A stretch of DNA of 64,000 nt, taken from contig JABFXY010000103.1 in NCBI GenBank assembly GCA_013361525.1, positions 29,323-93,322 on the forward strand, in the 5' to 3' direction. This DNA is from Polyangiaceae bacterium. Its GTDB lineage: Bacteria; Myxococcota_A; Polyangia; Polyangiales; Polyangiaceae. Made by a program: the position numbers and the translations under genes. Positions 45,183 to 53,347 of this stretch are shown here, piece by piece; positions within the stretch are counted from its first letter, which is position 1; every line of letters begins with the position of its first letter. The notes under the pieces were generated by a model that searched no databases, had not been told where the DNA came from, and saw only the letters and a program-made list of their open reading frames with translations.

Positions 45183-45440
45183 GAACCTGCGAAACCAGAT
45201 CAAGCGTCGGCGGATGGTTCTAGCTCGGCCTGGGGACCTGATCGCATCTCATTGATTTGGCTAAAGGTTTCGCCGATCGTTTTCGGCGACAAGCCGTTCC
45301 ATTCAATGGATTTGACACCAGCAACTGCTTGGCGGGTGTTTAGTGGTTTTCTGCCCCAACGACGTCCTCTGCAGAGCCACCTAAACAGTGCCCCTCAACG
45401 CCCCGAATCTACTGGCAAATTGCCTCCCGTCGCCGCCCCG
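45183..45440. other. AT-richer non-coding segment with an inverted repeat
   Basis: The stretch 45230-45400 is visibly richer in A/T than the rest of the window and has no credible gene. TGTTTAGTGG (45337-45346) and CCACCTAAACA (45377-45387) form an imperfect inverted repeat around a 30-base loop. It lies directly before the head of repeat B1. It could be a remnant of inserted DNA or an end of the repeat element. No transposase fragment was recognised. Confidence 0.45.
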
Positions 45441-45896
45441 GCCCCATCGCCAAAGGCGATGGGCGCGCGAGGAGCGTAAGCCCCGCAGCGCGAAAGAAAG
45501 GAGGGGGGCCCCAAAGCGCGCAGCGCTTTGCGGGGGAGGGTCGCAGACCCTCCAGCTAACAAACGCTCTGCGGGGTCACCCAAAGTGGCCGAACCGTAAG
45601 GCCCGTCAGGCCGGCGGCAGCGCGACACGAGTGCGGCGAAGCAAGCACGAGGAGTCGGTGCTCTTCGAGTGCTCTTCGAGTGCGAGCGAAGCAAGCACGA
45701 GTGTCGGTGCTCTTCGAGTGCTCTCTCGAGTGCGAGCGAAGCAAGCACGAGTCGGTGCTCTTCGAGTGCTCTCTCGAGTGCGAGCGAAGCAAGCACGAGT
45801 GTCGGTGCTCTTCGAGTGCTCTCTCGAGTGCGAGCGAAGCAAGCACGAGTGTCGGTGCTCGAGTGCTCTTCGAGTGCGAGCGAAGCAAGCACGAGG
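45441..45896 (+). repeat. Family B composite repeat, copy B1: conserved head plus hairpin array
   Basis: The head (about 45441-45630) starts with GGCCCCATCGCCAAAGGCGA, a hairpin, and contains CGCGAGGAGCGTAAGCCCCG and several smaller palindromes. It ends with CGGCAGCGCGACACGAG. The array (about 45630-45896) consists of units near 50 bp, each containing GTGC-GAGCGAAGCAA-GCAC, a short stem with a constant loop. Six loop copies are present, without unique spacers. The homologous copy B2 lies inverted at 48759-49086. Confidence 0.85.
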
Positions 45897-45932
45897 AGTT
45901 GTGGAATGGAACGCGAGCGACGTCGTCGCCGA

Positions 45933-46739
45933 CTACCGCGACCCAACCCGGCGCTGCCTCATCGTCTCGTACAGAGCCAGCGCGGACGCGACCGAAGCGT
46001 TCAGCGAGTCGATGGTGCCGGACATCGGGATGCGCGCCCGTCTCGTCGCGGCGCGCCGAACCGAGGGCTTCGCGCCGACGTCTTCCGCGCCGACGACGAT
46101 GGCCACCGGCCCGGTGAGGTCGAGCTCGTCGAGCGCGGTCTCACAGTTGCCGTCGAGGAGCACCGACGTGAAGCCTCGCGACGCGAGCGCGTCCATGAAC
46201 CCGGGCAGCGCTCGCACGCGCCCCAGGATCGCGTGCTCGACCGCACCCGCGGACGCGCGGAACGTCGCCGGCGTCAGAGGCGCCGAGCCGTGCTCCGGCC
46301 ACACGACGAAGAACGCACCGAGTGCGACGGCGCCTCGGACGACCGCGCCGAAGTTCTGCGGGTCCATGATGCCGTCGAGGATCATCACGACCGGGTTCGC
46401 TTCCGCTTCGAGGCGGGTGAGGATCTGCTCCTCGTTCAGGACCTCGAGCACGGGCGCGACCGCGAACGCGCCCTGATGCATGCCGCCCTTCGTTCGGCGG
46501 TCGAGCTCCGCACGCGGCACCCGCGTCGCCGTGAGCCCGCGCGACGCAGCGAGCCTCTCGAGCCCGTCGAGCTTCGGGTTGTCACCGTCCGCGAGAAGGA
46601 GCTTCGAGGTCTTGTCGCCCTTTGCGCGAAGAACCTCGCGAACCGGCTGAATGCCGAAGACGACGCGGCCTTCCTCTTCGGGCTCGTCGGCGGGTGGCCG
46701 TGCTGGTCTGAACGGCCTTCGTCCAGGTCGAAAGGTCAT
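45933..46739 (-). CDS. rlmB: 23S rRNA (guanosine-2'-O-)-methyltransferase RlmB / TrmH family
   Basis: 268 residues. An N-terminal substrate-binding domain (FGIQPVREVLRAKG) is followed by the SPOUT fold: LDGIMDPQNFGAVVRGA, IVVGAEDVGAKP and the knot segment RIPMSGTIDSLNASVASAL with the conserved Asn. It methylates a guanosine 2'-OH in rRNA, most likely the RlmB site. A TrmH-family paralogue with another target is possible. The usual GSEG at the SAM loop reads GAED. It overlaps pyrF by 4 bases (ATGA), so the two are coupled, and its stop is 36 bases from array B1. Confidence 0.85.
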   Translation of the reverse strand: MTFRPGRRPFRPARPPADEPEEEGRVVFGIQPVREVLRAKGDKTSKLLLADGDNPKLDGLERLAASRGLTATRVPRAELDRRTKGGMHQGAFAVAPVLEVLNEEQILTRLEAEANPVVMILDGIMDPQNFGAVVRGAVALGAFFVVWPEHGSAPLTPATFRASAGAVEHAILGRVRALPGFMDALASRGFTSVLLDGNCETALDELDLTGPVAIVVGAEDVGAKPSVRRAATRRARIPMSGTIDSLNASVASALALYETMRQRRVGSR

Positions 46740-47461
46740 GCGCGCTCGGCGAGGGCGGCGTCGACTTCATCCGCGATGGCTCGTGCGGCAGCGGCCGGAT
46801 CGGCGGCGTCTCGGATCGGGCGCCCGACGACGAGCAAATCCGCGCCTGCGCGAACCGCGTCTCCCGGCGTCGCGACGCGCGACTGATCGCCGCGGGCCGC
46901 GCCCGACGGACGGATGCCCGGCGTCACCAGAAACGACGAGGGAAGCTCGCGCCGAAGCACGGGTGCCTCGAGAGCCGACGTCACGAGGCCCGTCACGCCC
47001 GCGTCGTGACAAGCACGTGCGAGCGACCGAGCGTGCTCGTCGACCGGCGCGGACACGCCGATCGATCGCAAGTCGTCCGGGCTGATCGAGGTGAGCACCG
47101 TGACCCCGAGGAGGCGCAGCTGATCGCCGGCGGCATTCGCCGCGGCTCGCAACATCGCGGGCCCTCCGCTCGCGTGGATGGTCAAAAACCGCACGCCGAG
47201 ATCCCGCGCGCTCGCGACGCTTCGCCCGACCGTCTCGGGGATATCGTGGAGCTTCAAGTCGAGAAAGATCGGCACGCCGAACGGCGCGATCGCCTCGACG
47301 GCGCTCGTGCCATAGCGAACGAAGAGCTCGAGACCGACCTTCAAAACGCCGACGTGCGGCGCCACGGCGCCGGCCAAGCGCTTTGCCTCTTCGAGCGTGG
47401 AAACGTCGAGCGCGACCGCAATGCAGTCGCGCCCGATGGGTTGCGCCTTGGAAGCCGTCAC
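46736..47461 (-). CDS. pyrF: Orotidine 5'-phosphate decarboxylase
   Basis: 241 residues from GTG at 47459-47461. The catalytic set Asp-Lys-Asp lies in FLDLKLHDIPETV, with IAVALDVSTLEEA at the N terminus and FLVTPGIRPSGAARGDQSR and LLVVGRPI at the phosphate-binding end. It forms UMP in pyrimidine synthesis. Residues upstream of the GTG would overlap the preceding gene. The stop of the coiled-coil protein gene is two bases before the start, and rlmB follows with overlap, so three genes form a compact unit. Confidence 0.92.
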   Translation of the reverse strand: MTASKAQPIGRDCIAVALDVSTLEEAKRLAGAVAPHVGVLKVGLELFVRYGTSAVEAIAPFGVPIFLDLKLHDIPETVGRSVASARDLGVRFLTIHASGGPAMLRAAANAAGDQLRLLGVTVLTSISPDDLRSIGVSAPVDEHARSLARACHDAGVTGLVTSALEAPVLRRELPSSFLVTPGIRPSGAARGDQSRVATPGDAVRAGADLLVVGRPIRDAADPAAAARAIADEVDAALAERA

Positions 47462-47463
47462 AC

Positions 47464-48252
47464 TCAGAGGCAGTCGCAAAGCGGGTCGGTCGCTTTGCAA
47501 GTACAAACGGTCTTCGCCTTCGGCGCGTCGTCGCCGCCGGCGCCCGGCTTCGCCTTGAAGCCGCCGCCGCCCGTCGCGGGACGCCCTGCTGCCTTGTCGG
47601 CCTCTTCGGCCTCGGCCTTCGCGGCGTTGAGCTGAGCTTGGAGCTCGGCCTTCTTGCGCTGGTCCTTCTCGTTCGCGACCGCGGACTCGAGGTTGCCGAC
47701 CTTCGCGTTGGCCTCTTCCGCCTTCTTGTTGAGGCGGTCGATCTCCTCTTGCTTCGATCTCGCGTCGGCCTCGAGGCGCGCCTTCTCTGCGTCGGCCTTC
47801 TTGCTCGCGTCGACCGCGAGGTAGATGCCGGCGCCGCCGATCGTGAGGACCGCGACGACCGTGCCGATGAGGATGTTGCGGAGCTGCTTCTTACCCTTGT
47901 CGGTCTTCAGCGCTTCGATCTGCAGCGCGTGCTGCTGCTGCGCGCTCATCGCCTGCATGCGGGCTTGCTGCTCGGCCTCGAGCCGTGCCTTCTCGACCTC
48001 GGCGTGTCGGATCGCGTCGAGGCGGGCGTTTTCTTCGCGACCGCGCTGCTCCTCGGCGCGACGCCGCTCTTCCTCCGCACGGATGCGCGCCTCTTCGGCG
48101 TCCCTCGCTGCTCGCTCCGCAGCGCGGCGCGCCTCATCCTCGGCTGCCGTTCTCGCCGCCTTATCCGCTTCTTCTCCACGAATGCGGTCTTCCTCAAGGT
48201 TCATCAGCTCCTTGAGGGAGAACAGAACCGAGCTTTCCTTCTGCTCCGACAT
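47464..48252 (-). CDS. Single-pass coiled-coil membrane protein with Cys C terminus
   Basis: 262 residues. The N-terminal 20 residues (SVLFSLKELMNLEEDRIRGE) are followed by a long Arg/Glu/Ala coiled coil (about 25-115), one membrane helix (about 127-147) and a second coiled coil (about 150-220). It ends in a Gly-rich stretch and CTCKATDPLCDCL, four cysteines in the last 14 residues. Similar proteins occur across Myxococcota without known function. The Cys tail could bind metal or form disulfides in the periplasm. It heads the run with pyrF and rlmB. Confidence 0.75.
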   Translation of the reverse strand: MSEQKESSVLFSLKELMNLEEDRIRGEEADKAARTAAEDEARRAAERAARDAEEARIRAEEERRRAEEQRGREENARLDAIRHAEVEKARLEAEQQARMQAMSAQQQHALQIEALKTDKGKKQLRNILIGTVVAVLTIGGAGIYLAVDASKKADAEKARLEADARSKQEEIDRLNKKAEEANAKVGNLESAVANEKDQRKKAELQAQLNAAKAEAEEADKAAGRPATGGGGFKAKPGAGGDDAPKAKTVCTCKATDPLCDCL

Positions 48253-48485
48253 CTCGCTTGGCTCCTTCTTGCTCCGTGCTCACTCGCTCGCAGGACGAGC
48301 GAATCGAGAGACCTCAGTGGCGATCACGGGCATCGAGACTAGGTCCCGGAATATTCCAATAAACCGGCTCGCAGTGCAAACCTTGTCAGAAGATTTGCAC
48401 GCGTCTGACACGCGATTTTGCCGGACGCGGCGAACGCGCACGTGCACCTACCACCGCGTCCTCGTGCAACGGCTGTTCGTCCGGA

Positions 48486-48701
48486 TCAGCCGAGGGTGCA
48501 GATCGGGTCGCCCTCTTTGATGGGCTGACCTTCCTTGACGTGGATCTCCGCCACGGTGCCGGTGTCTTCGCTCTCCACCGGCATCTCCATTTTCATGGAC
48601 TCGAGGATCGCGACGACCGTCCCCTCGTCGACGGCGTCGCCCGTCTTGACCTCGATCTTCCAAACCGTTCCGGTGATGTGCGCCTTGATGACCTTCGCCA
48701 T
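48486..48701 (-). CDS. Stand-alone biotinyl domain protein (BCCP-like)
   Basis: 71 residues, complete. The biotin acceptor is Lys37 in ESMKMEM, with the hairpins GTVWKIEVKTGDAVDEG and GTVAEIHVKEGQPIKEG on either side. It lacks the Ala/Pro linker and N-terminal part of AccB. It is likely the carrier subunit of a multi-part acyl-CoA carboxylase or a transcarboxylase, with the carboxylase encoded elsewhere. The AAAxG-lipoyl alternative is excluded by the MKM core. It is divergent from nothing; repeat B2 lies just upstream of its start. Confidence 0.9.
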   Translation of the reverse strand: MAKVIKAHITGTVWKIEVKTGDAVDEGTVVAILESMKMEMPVESEDTGTVAEIHVKEGQPIKEGDPICTLG

Positions 48702-48758
48702 TTGGCGCGGGAGGCTAACCGCAGAGGTCAGCCGAGTCGACCGGTCATTGAGGAGGCA

Positions 48759-49086
48759 GGCTGGCGACTTCGCTTCGCTCGTCGCCCACGAGGCTGGCGA
48801 CTTCGCTTCGCTCGTCGCCGGCGGCGACTTTGCTTCGCTCGTCGCTCGCGAGGCTGGCGACTTCGCTTCGCTCGTCGCCGGCGGCGACTTTGCTTCGCTC
48901 GTCGCTCGTGTCGCGCTGCCGCCGGCCTAGCGGGCCTGAGCTGAGCGCGACTTCGGTGTCCCCGCAGAACGATTTAGCCGGAGGGGCTCGGCGCACACCG
49001 CGCTGCGCGCGGCGGGGCCCCCCTCCTTTCCTTCGCGCTCCGGGGCTTACGCTCCTCGCGCGCCCATCGCCTTCGGCGATGGGGCC
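48759..49086 (-). repeat. Family B composite repeat, copy B2 (inverted relative to B1)
   Basis: Read on the minus strand, the head (49086-48907) begins GGCCCCATCGCCGAAGGCGA. It continues with the same CGCGAGGAGCGTAAGCCCCG segment as B1, with only a few changes over the first 70 bases, and ends CGGCAGCGCGACACGAG. The array (48906-48759) has two 60-bp units and part of a third. Its hairpins are GGCGAC-GAGCGAAGCRAA-GTCGCC: the loop matches B1 but the stem differs. Both arrays point inward toward the enclosed genes. Confidence 0.85.
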
Positions 49087-49117
49087 CGGTTCACGCAGGA
49101 GGTTGGGGCCGCTCGCG

Positions 49118-50146
49118 TTACTCGCGCCAGAAGAACTTCCAGGGGTTGTGCTTCAGGTCGCGCACCATCTCCTGGAGGTCGTCGAACAGCTGCTCATCCA
49201 TGAGCAGGGCGCCCACCGTGCCGCGGCCCTTGCGGATCTGCGTGACGATGTACTGCCCGTCGTTCGCCATCGCATTCGCCTTGTCGACGAGCGTCGCGGC
49301 GCCATCGACCGTCTTCTTGATCTTCGCTGCCTGTTCTTCGGTCGCGACCGCGTCGGTGAAGCGCTTCGTGTTCGCGAGCGTGACCTTCGCGTCGGAGATC
49401 ATCCCCGGCGTCTCGCGGTTCAAGTTCGTCGTGATGTTGTCGACGTTGGTGAGGATGCGGTCGATCTTCGGGTCCTTGACGTATTTGTCGTTCACGCCCT
49501 TCAAGAGATCGTTGCCTTCAATGGACGCCTTCTCCGCGTTTTCGAGGATCGTCTTGATCCGGTCGCCGTTGTCCCCGAAGAAGGAGCCGGTCGCCTTCAG
49601 CGTCACGCGTAGGGCGTCGAACGTCTCGCCGATCTCCTTCTTGTTGTCGCGAAGGGCCGTCACCGTGGAGTGGAGCAGCTCGTACCCTTCGGAGAGGAGC
49701 AGGTCGAGGCGAGGCGGGTCGAGGCCGCGAACCGGCGCCGACTTCTCGTCGAGGATCGGGCTGTCGCTCGACCCGGGCTCGATCGCGAGAAACTGCTCGC
49801 CGAGGACGCCCTGGGTCGTCACGTAAAAGAGCGAGTTTTCCCGGACCGATTCCTGATAGCGCTTCTCGATGTCGACCTTGATGCGGACGAGGGGCTCGCG
49901 CCGGCCGGTCGCTTCGTCCACCTTGCCGCCTCGGAACTGGATCTCGTCGATCTTTCCGACCTTCACGCCGGCGATCTTGACGGGGGCTCCCGTCTGGAGA
50001 CCACCCGGGTTATCGAAGTTGACGTAGACCGAGTACGTCGGCTGGAAGTTGATGCCGCCCATGACGAGGATGAACGCCGCGAGCAAGCCCAGCGCGACAA
50101 GCATGAGGATGCCGACCTTGACCTCGATCGACCGCGAAGACGCCAT
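49118..50146 (-). CDS. mlaD: MCE-family lipid transport protein (MlaD-like)
   Basis: 342 residues from ATG at 50144-50146. One N-terminal membrane helix (about 11-33) anchors a periplasmic MCE domain (about 38-130: VNFDNPGGLQTGAPVKIAGVKVGKI). A long helical tail (about 150-330) is more like the extended needle of PqiB/YebT or actinobacterial Mce than the short E. coli MlaD. It likely forms a hexamer that passes lipids between membranes. It is divergent from the ATPase gene by 36 bases, and its partner permeases lie on the opposite strand. Confidence 0.88.
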   Translation of the reverse strand: MASSRSIEVKVGILMLVALGLLAAFILVMGGINFQPTYSVYVNFDNPGGLQTGAPVKIAGVKVGKIDEIQFRGGKVDEATGRREPLVRIKVDIEKRYQESVRENSLFYVTTQGVLGEQFLAIEPGSSDSPILDEKSAPVRGLDPPRLDLLLSEGYELLHSTVTALRDNKKEIGETFDALRVTLKATGSFFGDNGDRIKTILENAEKASIEGNDLLKGVNDKYVKDPKIDRILTNVDNITTNLNRETPGMISDAKVTLANTKRFTDAVATEEQAAKIKKTVDGAATLVDKANAMANDGQYIVTQIRKGRGTVGALLMDEQLFDDLQEMVRDLKHNPWKFFWRE

Positions 50147-50182
50147 ACGGGCAACGAACGTAGCAGGATAGGGACCGTTTTC

Positions 50183-50923
50183 GTGATTTCCTTCCGCGGC
50201 ATCAAGAAGTCGTTCGGTCCGAAGCAGGTGCTCAAAGGCGTCAGCTTCGACGTCAACGACGGCGAAGTCTTCTTCATCATTGGCGGCTCCGGCGTCGGCA
50301 AGAGCGTGCTCATCAAACACCTCGTCGGGCTGCTCTATCCGGACGAGGGCGAGATCTTCCTCGATGGCGAGGAGATCAGCCGGTTTACCGAAGAGCAGAT
50401 GTACCCGGTGCGCGAGAAGTGCGCGATGGTCTTCCAGCACTCGACGCTGTTCGACTCGATGACCTGCGTCGAGAACGTCGCGCTCCCGCTTCGCAAGCAC
50501 AAGAAGCTCAAGATGAAGGAGGCGATCGCAGAAGCACGAAAGCGCCTCGAGCAAGTGCACATGCAGGAGTTCGCCGATCGCTTCCCGCCGGAGCTCGGCG
50601 ACGGGATGCGCAAGCGCGTCGCCATCGCACGCGCGCTGACGCTCGACCCGAAGTACGTGCTCTTCGACGAGCCGACGACGAGCCTCGATCCGGTGAGCGC
50701 CCGGCGCGTCGACAAGCTCATCCGCGAGCTCAGCGACACGCTCGGCGTGACGAGCATCGTCGTGAGCCACGACCTGGTGAGCATCTTCACGATCGCCGAT
50801 CGGATCGTGATGCTCTACCAAGGGTTCGTGCGCCTCCTCGGCCTGCCCGATGACTTCAAAGCGTCCAACGACGCGGTCATCCAGCAGTTCATCCACGGAC
50901 GCGCCGAAGGTCCGTTCGAGTGA
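50183..50923 (+). CDS. mlaF: ABC transporter ATP-binding protein, MlaF-like
   Basis: 246 residues from GTG at 50183. Walker A GGSGVGKSV, Walker B VLFDEPTTSLDP and the switch His (VVSHDLVSI) are present. The C terminus FIHGRAEGPF is the MlaF-type tail. The signature loop reads ELGDGMRKRVAIARA rather than LSGG, so the first Gly-Ser part is altered. It powers lipid transport with the permeases at 51652 and 52458. The TetR gene starts within its last codons (GTGA overlap). Confidence 0.9.
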   Translation: MISFRGIKKSFGPKQVLKGVSFDVNDGEVFFIIGGSGVGKSVLIKHLVGLLYPDEGEIFLDGEEISRFTEEQMYPVREKCAMVFQHSTLFDSMTCVENVALPLRKHKKLKMKEAIAEARKRLEQVHMQEFADRFPPELGDGMRKRVAIARALTLDPKYVLFDEPTTSLDPVSARRVDKLIRELSDTLGVTSIVVSHDLVSIFTIADRIVMLYQGFVRLLGLPDDFKASNDAVIQQFIHGRAEGPFE

Positions 50924-51591
50924 GTCGCAAGCCTCGCGAGACGAGCCGCAAGAAGGATCGGGCAACGCCTCGAGCGAGGAGGACCCCCGAGGAGGCGCGC
51001 GCCGTCATCCTCGAGGCGTGCCAGCGGCTGTTGGTTCGTGATGGACCCGACGCGGTCGGGCTCAAAGACGTCGCGGCAGAGGCGGGGGTCAGCCACGCAC
51101 TGGTCACCCACTATTTCGGCTCCATCGACGCGCTCGTGAACGAAGCGCTCGGCGACTTCGCCGACAAGCAGCGGCGGCTCGCGACCGAGCGCATCCTCGA
51201 GCAACCAGAGCTCACGCCGCGCGGCTGGATGGAGCAGTTTTTTGCGTGGGGTGGCCGGCCCGAGACGGCGCGGATCCTCGCGTACAGTTTTTTGAAGGGC
51301 TACATCACGAGCGAGGACTTCTTTTCGAGGAAGCAGCGAGGAGCGAAGCGCGTCGTCGACGCCATCGTCGCGCGCATGGACGGCACGGACGGCAGGCCGG
51401 CCGTTCCGCGCGAGGACATCGAGCACATGATCCTCGTCGTCCTGGCTGCCACCCACGGCTACGCGATCGGTCGAGACGCCTATTGGCCGAGCCTCGGCGT
51501 CGACTCGCCCGGCGAGCGGGAAGATCGCCAGTTTTTCGACCGACTGGCCGACATGATCGAGCTCTATGCGATGAGCCGAGCAAGGGTCTGA
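50920..51591 (+). CDS. TetR/AcrR family transcriptional regulator
   Basis: 223 residues. A basic tail of 22 residues precedes the HTH (about 25-72: LKDVAAEAGVSHALVTHYFG). The ligand domain has no recognised class. It sits between the ATPase and permease genes with a 4-base overlap to the former, so it is probably expressed with the transporter it regulates. A local operator was not found in the 36-base mlaD-mlaF gap. The ligand may be a fatty acid or membrane-active compound, which is a guess from context. Confidence 0.85.
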   Translation: MSRKPRETSRKKDRATPRARRTPEEARAVILEACQRLLVRDGPDAVGLKDVAAEAGVSHALVTHYFGSIDALVNEALGDFADKQRRLATERILEQPELTPRGWMEQFFAWGGRPETARILAYSFLKGYITSEDFFSRKQRGAKRVVDAIVARMDGTDGRPAVPREDIEHMILVVLAATHGYAIGRDAYWPSLGVDSPGEREDRQFFDRLADMIELYAMSRARV

Positions 51592-51651
51592 CCGACCCCG
51601 ACCAGTACGAAGTGGGGGCCGCGCCCGCGGCCTGGTAGCATCGCGGCCTCC

Positions 51652-52455
51652 ATGGCGGCCCCCGCTGCGAACGCCCCCGAGCCGAGCTCGTTCCTCTTCG
51701 GCCTCGGAAACACCTTCCTCGAGATCGCGCAGACCGCCGGCGGCATGGGCGTCCTCGGCTTCAAGGTCCTCGCTCGCATCGTCACCTTCAAGTTCGACCG
51801 CCTCGAGCTTTTGCGGAACCTCGAGCGCATGGGTGTTCGCTCGGTGCCGATCGTCATCGTCACGGCGCTCTTCACCGGCGCGATCATGGTCTTGCAGGCG
51901 GCGCCGCTGGTGCAGCGCTTCGGCGCGCACGGTCTGCTCGGGTGGGGCGCGGGCTTCGGAACGCTGCGCGAGATCGCGCCGCTGTTGACGGCGCTGATGA
52001 TCAACGGCCGCGTCGGCGCGAACAACACGGCCGAGCTCGGCACGATGGTCGTCACCGAGCAGATCGACGCACTCCGCGTCCTCGCCATCGACCCCATCGC
52101 ATTCCTCGTCGCGCCGCGCACGATCGCCATCGTGACCACGCTGTTTCTGTCGACGATCTTCGCCGACGTGCTCGCGCTCTTCGGTGCGGCGTACGCGGGG
52201 TGGGGCTTGCTCGGCGTCGCGCCATCGGTCTTCTACAACGGTCTCACGAGCGGTCTTTTGGGAATCGGCGACGTCATGAACGGCCTCATCAAGAGCGTCG
52301 TCTTCGGCATCGTCATGGCCCTCGCCAGCTGCCAGTTCGGGCTCTCCGTCACGGGCGGCGCGCCGGGCGTCGGTCGCGCCGTCAACGCCACCGTCGTCGC
52401 GTCCGCGGCCGGCATCTTCGTCCTCGACTACTTCGTTTCGTTCACGCTGCCCTGA
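51652..52455 (+). CDS. mlaE: MlaE-family permease, first copy
   Basis: 267 residues with about five or six membrane segments. MlaE family motifs appear in REIAPLLTALMINGRVGANNTAELGTMVVTEQIDAL and the later IDPIAFLVAPR. The N-terminal 35 residues include an interface helix. In E. coli MlaE is a homodimer with MlaF. Here a second, different permease follows two bases later, so a heterodimer is possible. Its permease core is less similar to the second copy than expected from a recent duplication. Confidence 0.88.
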   Translation: MAAPAANAPEPSSFLFGLGNTFLEIAQTAGGMGVLGFKVLARIVTFKFDRLELLRNLERMGVRSVPIVIVTALFTGAIMVLQAAPLVQRFGAHGLLGWGAGFGTLREIAPLLTALMINGRVGANNTAELGTMVVTEQIDALRVLAIDPIAFLVAPRTIAIVTTLFLSTIFADVLALFGAAYAGWGLLGVAPSVFYNGLTSGLLGIGDVMNGLIKSVVFGIVMALASCQFGLSVTGGAPGVGRAVNATVVASAAGIFVLDYFVSFTLP

Positions 52456-52457
52456 CG

Positions 52458-53327
52458 ATGAGCACCTCGTCCAAGACCGCGCACCAACCCGCGTCGCCGC
52501 ACGATCAGGCGCCGCCGGTCTCGGAAGGATTTCTGATACCGCGTCGCGAGCGCTCCGCGGTCGGGACCATCGGCGCGGGCACGATCGGCCTCGTCCGAAC
52601 GGGGCTCGAGCTCTACTCGGTGTTCGTCCGGACGCTCTATTACATCGGCTTCGGGCGCACCGAGCCGGGCGCGATCGTCCGTCAGATGTACGAGATCGGA
52701 AACAAGAGCATCTTTTTTCTGACCGTCGTCATGGGCTTCATCGGGATGATCCTCGTCTACCAGGCGGGTCTGCAGACGTTGCGCATCCTTCCCGATCTCA
52801 CGATGCTCGGCGCCACGTTCCTCGAGCTGCTCGTCCGCGATCTCGCGGCTTCGATCGGGTGTCTCATGCTCGCGACGCGCGTCGGCGCGGGCATCGCCGC
52901 CGAGGTCGGATCGATGGTCGTCACCGAGCAGGTCGACGCGCTCAAGATGAGCGCCGCTGATCCGATCGACTACCTCGTCAAACCGCGCTTCATCGCGAGC
53001 GTCATCATGACCACGATCCTCATCGTGTGGTCGGCCGGCGTCGCGACGGTCTCCGGCCTGTTGACCGGTTACGCGATGTTCGACATTCGCCCGCAGACGT
53101 TCTTCGATCTCACGCTCGTCGATATCGGCGACCTGACGGTGGGGCTCGCCAAATGTCTCGCGTACGGCGCGGCGATTCCCATCGTGTCGGCGCACTCGGG
53201 TCTGACGACACACGGCGGCTCCGAGGGCGTCGGCTGGGCGACGACGCGCGCCGTCGTCAACTCGTCGCTGGCGGTCATCATCCTGAACATGATCGTGTCG
53301 GCGATCGGGTTCGTCGTGTTCCCGTAG
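52458..53327 (+). CDS. mlaE: MlaE-family permease, second copy
   Basis: 289 residues from ATG at 52458. After a polar N terminus (about 30 residues) come the amphipathic interface helix and five or six membrane segments. The core ATRVGAGIAAEVGSMVVTEQVDAL and DPIDYLVKPRFIAS match MlaE. It is the last gene of the lipid-transport unit. The stop is followed by an 18-bp palindrome shared with the end of the YdeI-like gene. Either each permease forms its own complex or the pair forms one asymmetric transporter. Confidence 0.88.
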   Translation: MSTSSKTAHQPASPHDQAPPVSEGFLIPRRERSAVGTIGAGTIGLVRTGLELYSVFVRTLYYIGFGRTEPGAIVRQMYEIGNKSIFFLTVVMGFIGMILVYQAGLQTLRILPDLTMLGATFLELLVRDLAASIGCLMLATRVGAGIAAEVGSMVVTEQVDALKMSAADPIDYLVKPRFIASVIMTTILIVWSAGVATVSGLLTGYAMFDIRPQTFFDLTLVDIGDLTVGLAKCLAYGAAIPIVSAHSGLTTHGGSEGVGWATTRAVVNSSLAVIILNMIVSAIGFVVFP

Positions 53328-53329
53328 CG

Positions 53330-53347
53330 AGCGCTAGCGCTAGCGCT
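53330..53347. repeat. 18-bp palindrome at convergent gene ends
   Basis: AGCGCTAGCGCTAGCGCT, made of GCGCTA repeats, spans the gap between the second permease stop (53327) and the YdeI-like stop (53340), including that stop codon. It is self-complementary and may serve both genes as a terminator, though no T tract follows. Confidence 0.5.

Noticed and set aside
45252..45479. 75-codon plus-strand frame in the AT-rich island
   Set aside because: No ribosome site, no recognisable family and it runs into the palindromic head of B1.
45606..45896. CRISPR array
   Set aside because: Repeats near 50 bp follow each other directly with no unique spacers of constant length, and no cas genes are nearby. 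The units are hairpins related to repeat B2.
48745..48996. 83-codon protein frame (minus) across repeat B2, repeating DERSEVASL
   Set aside because: The frame is a by-product of the 60-bp tandem unit, whose length is a multiple of three. The same loop in B1 falls in units near 50 bp that do not keep frame, so selection for a protein is unlikely.
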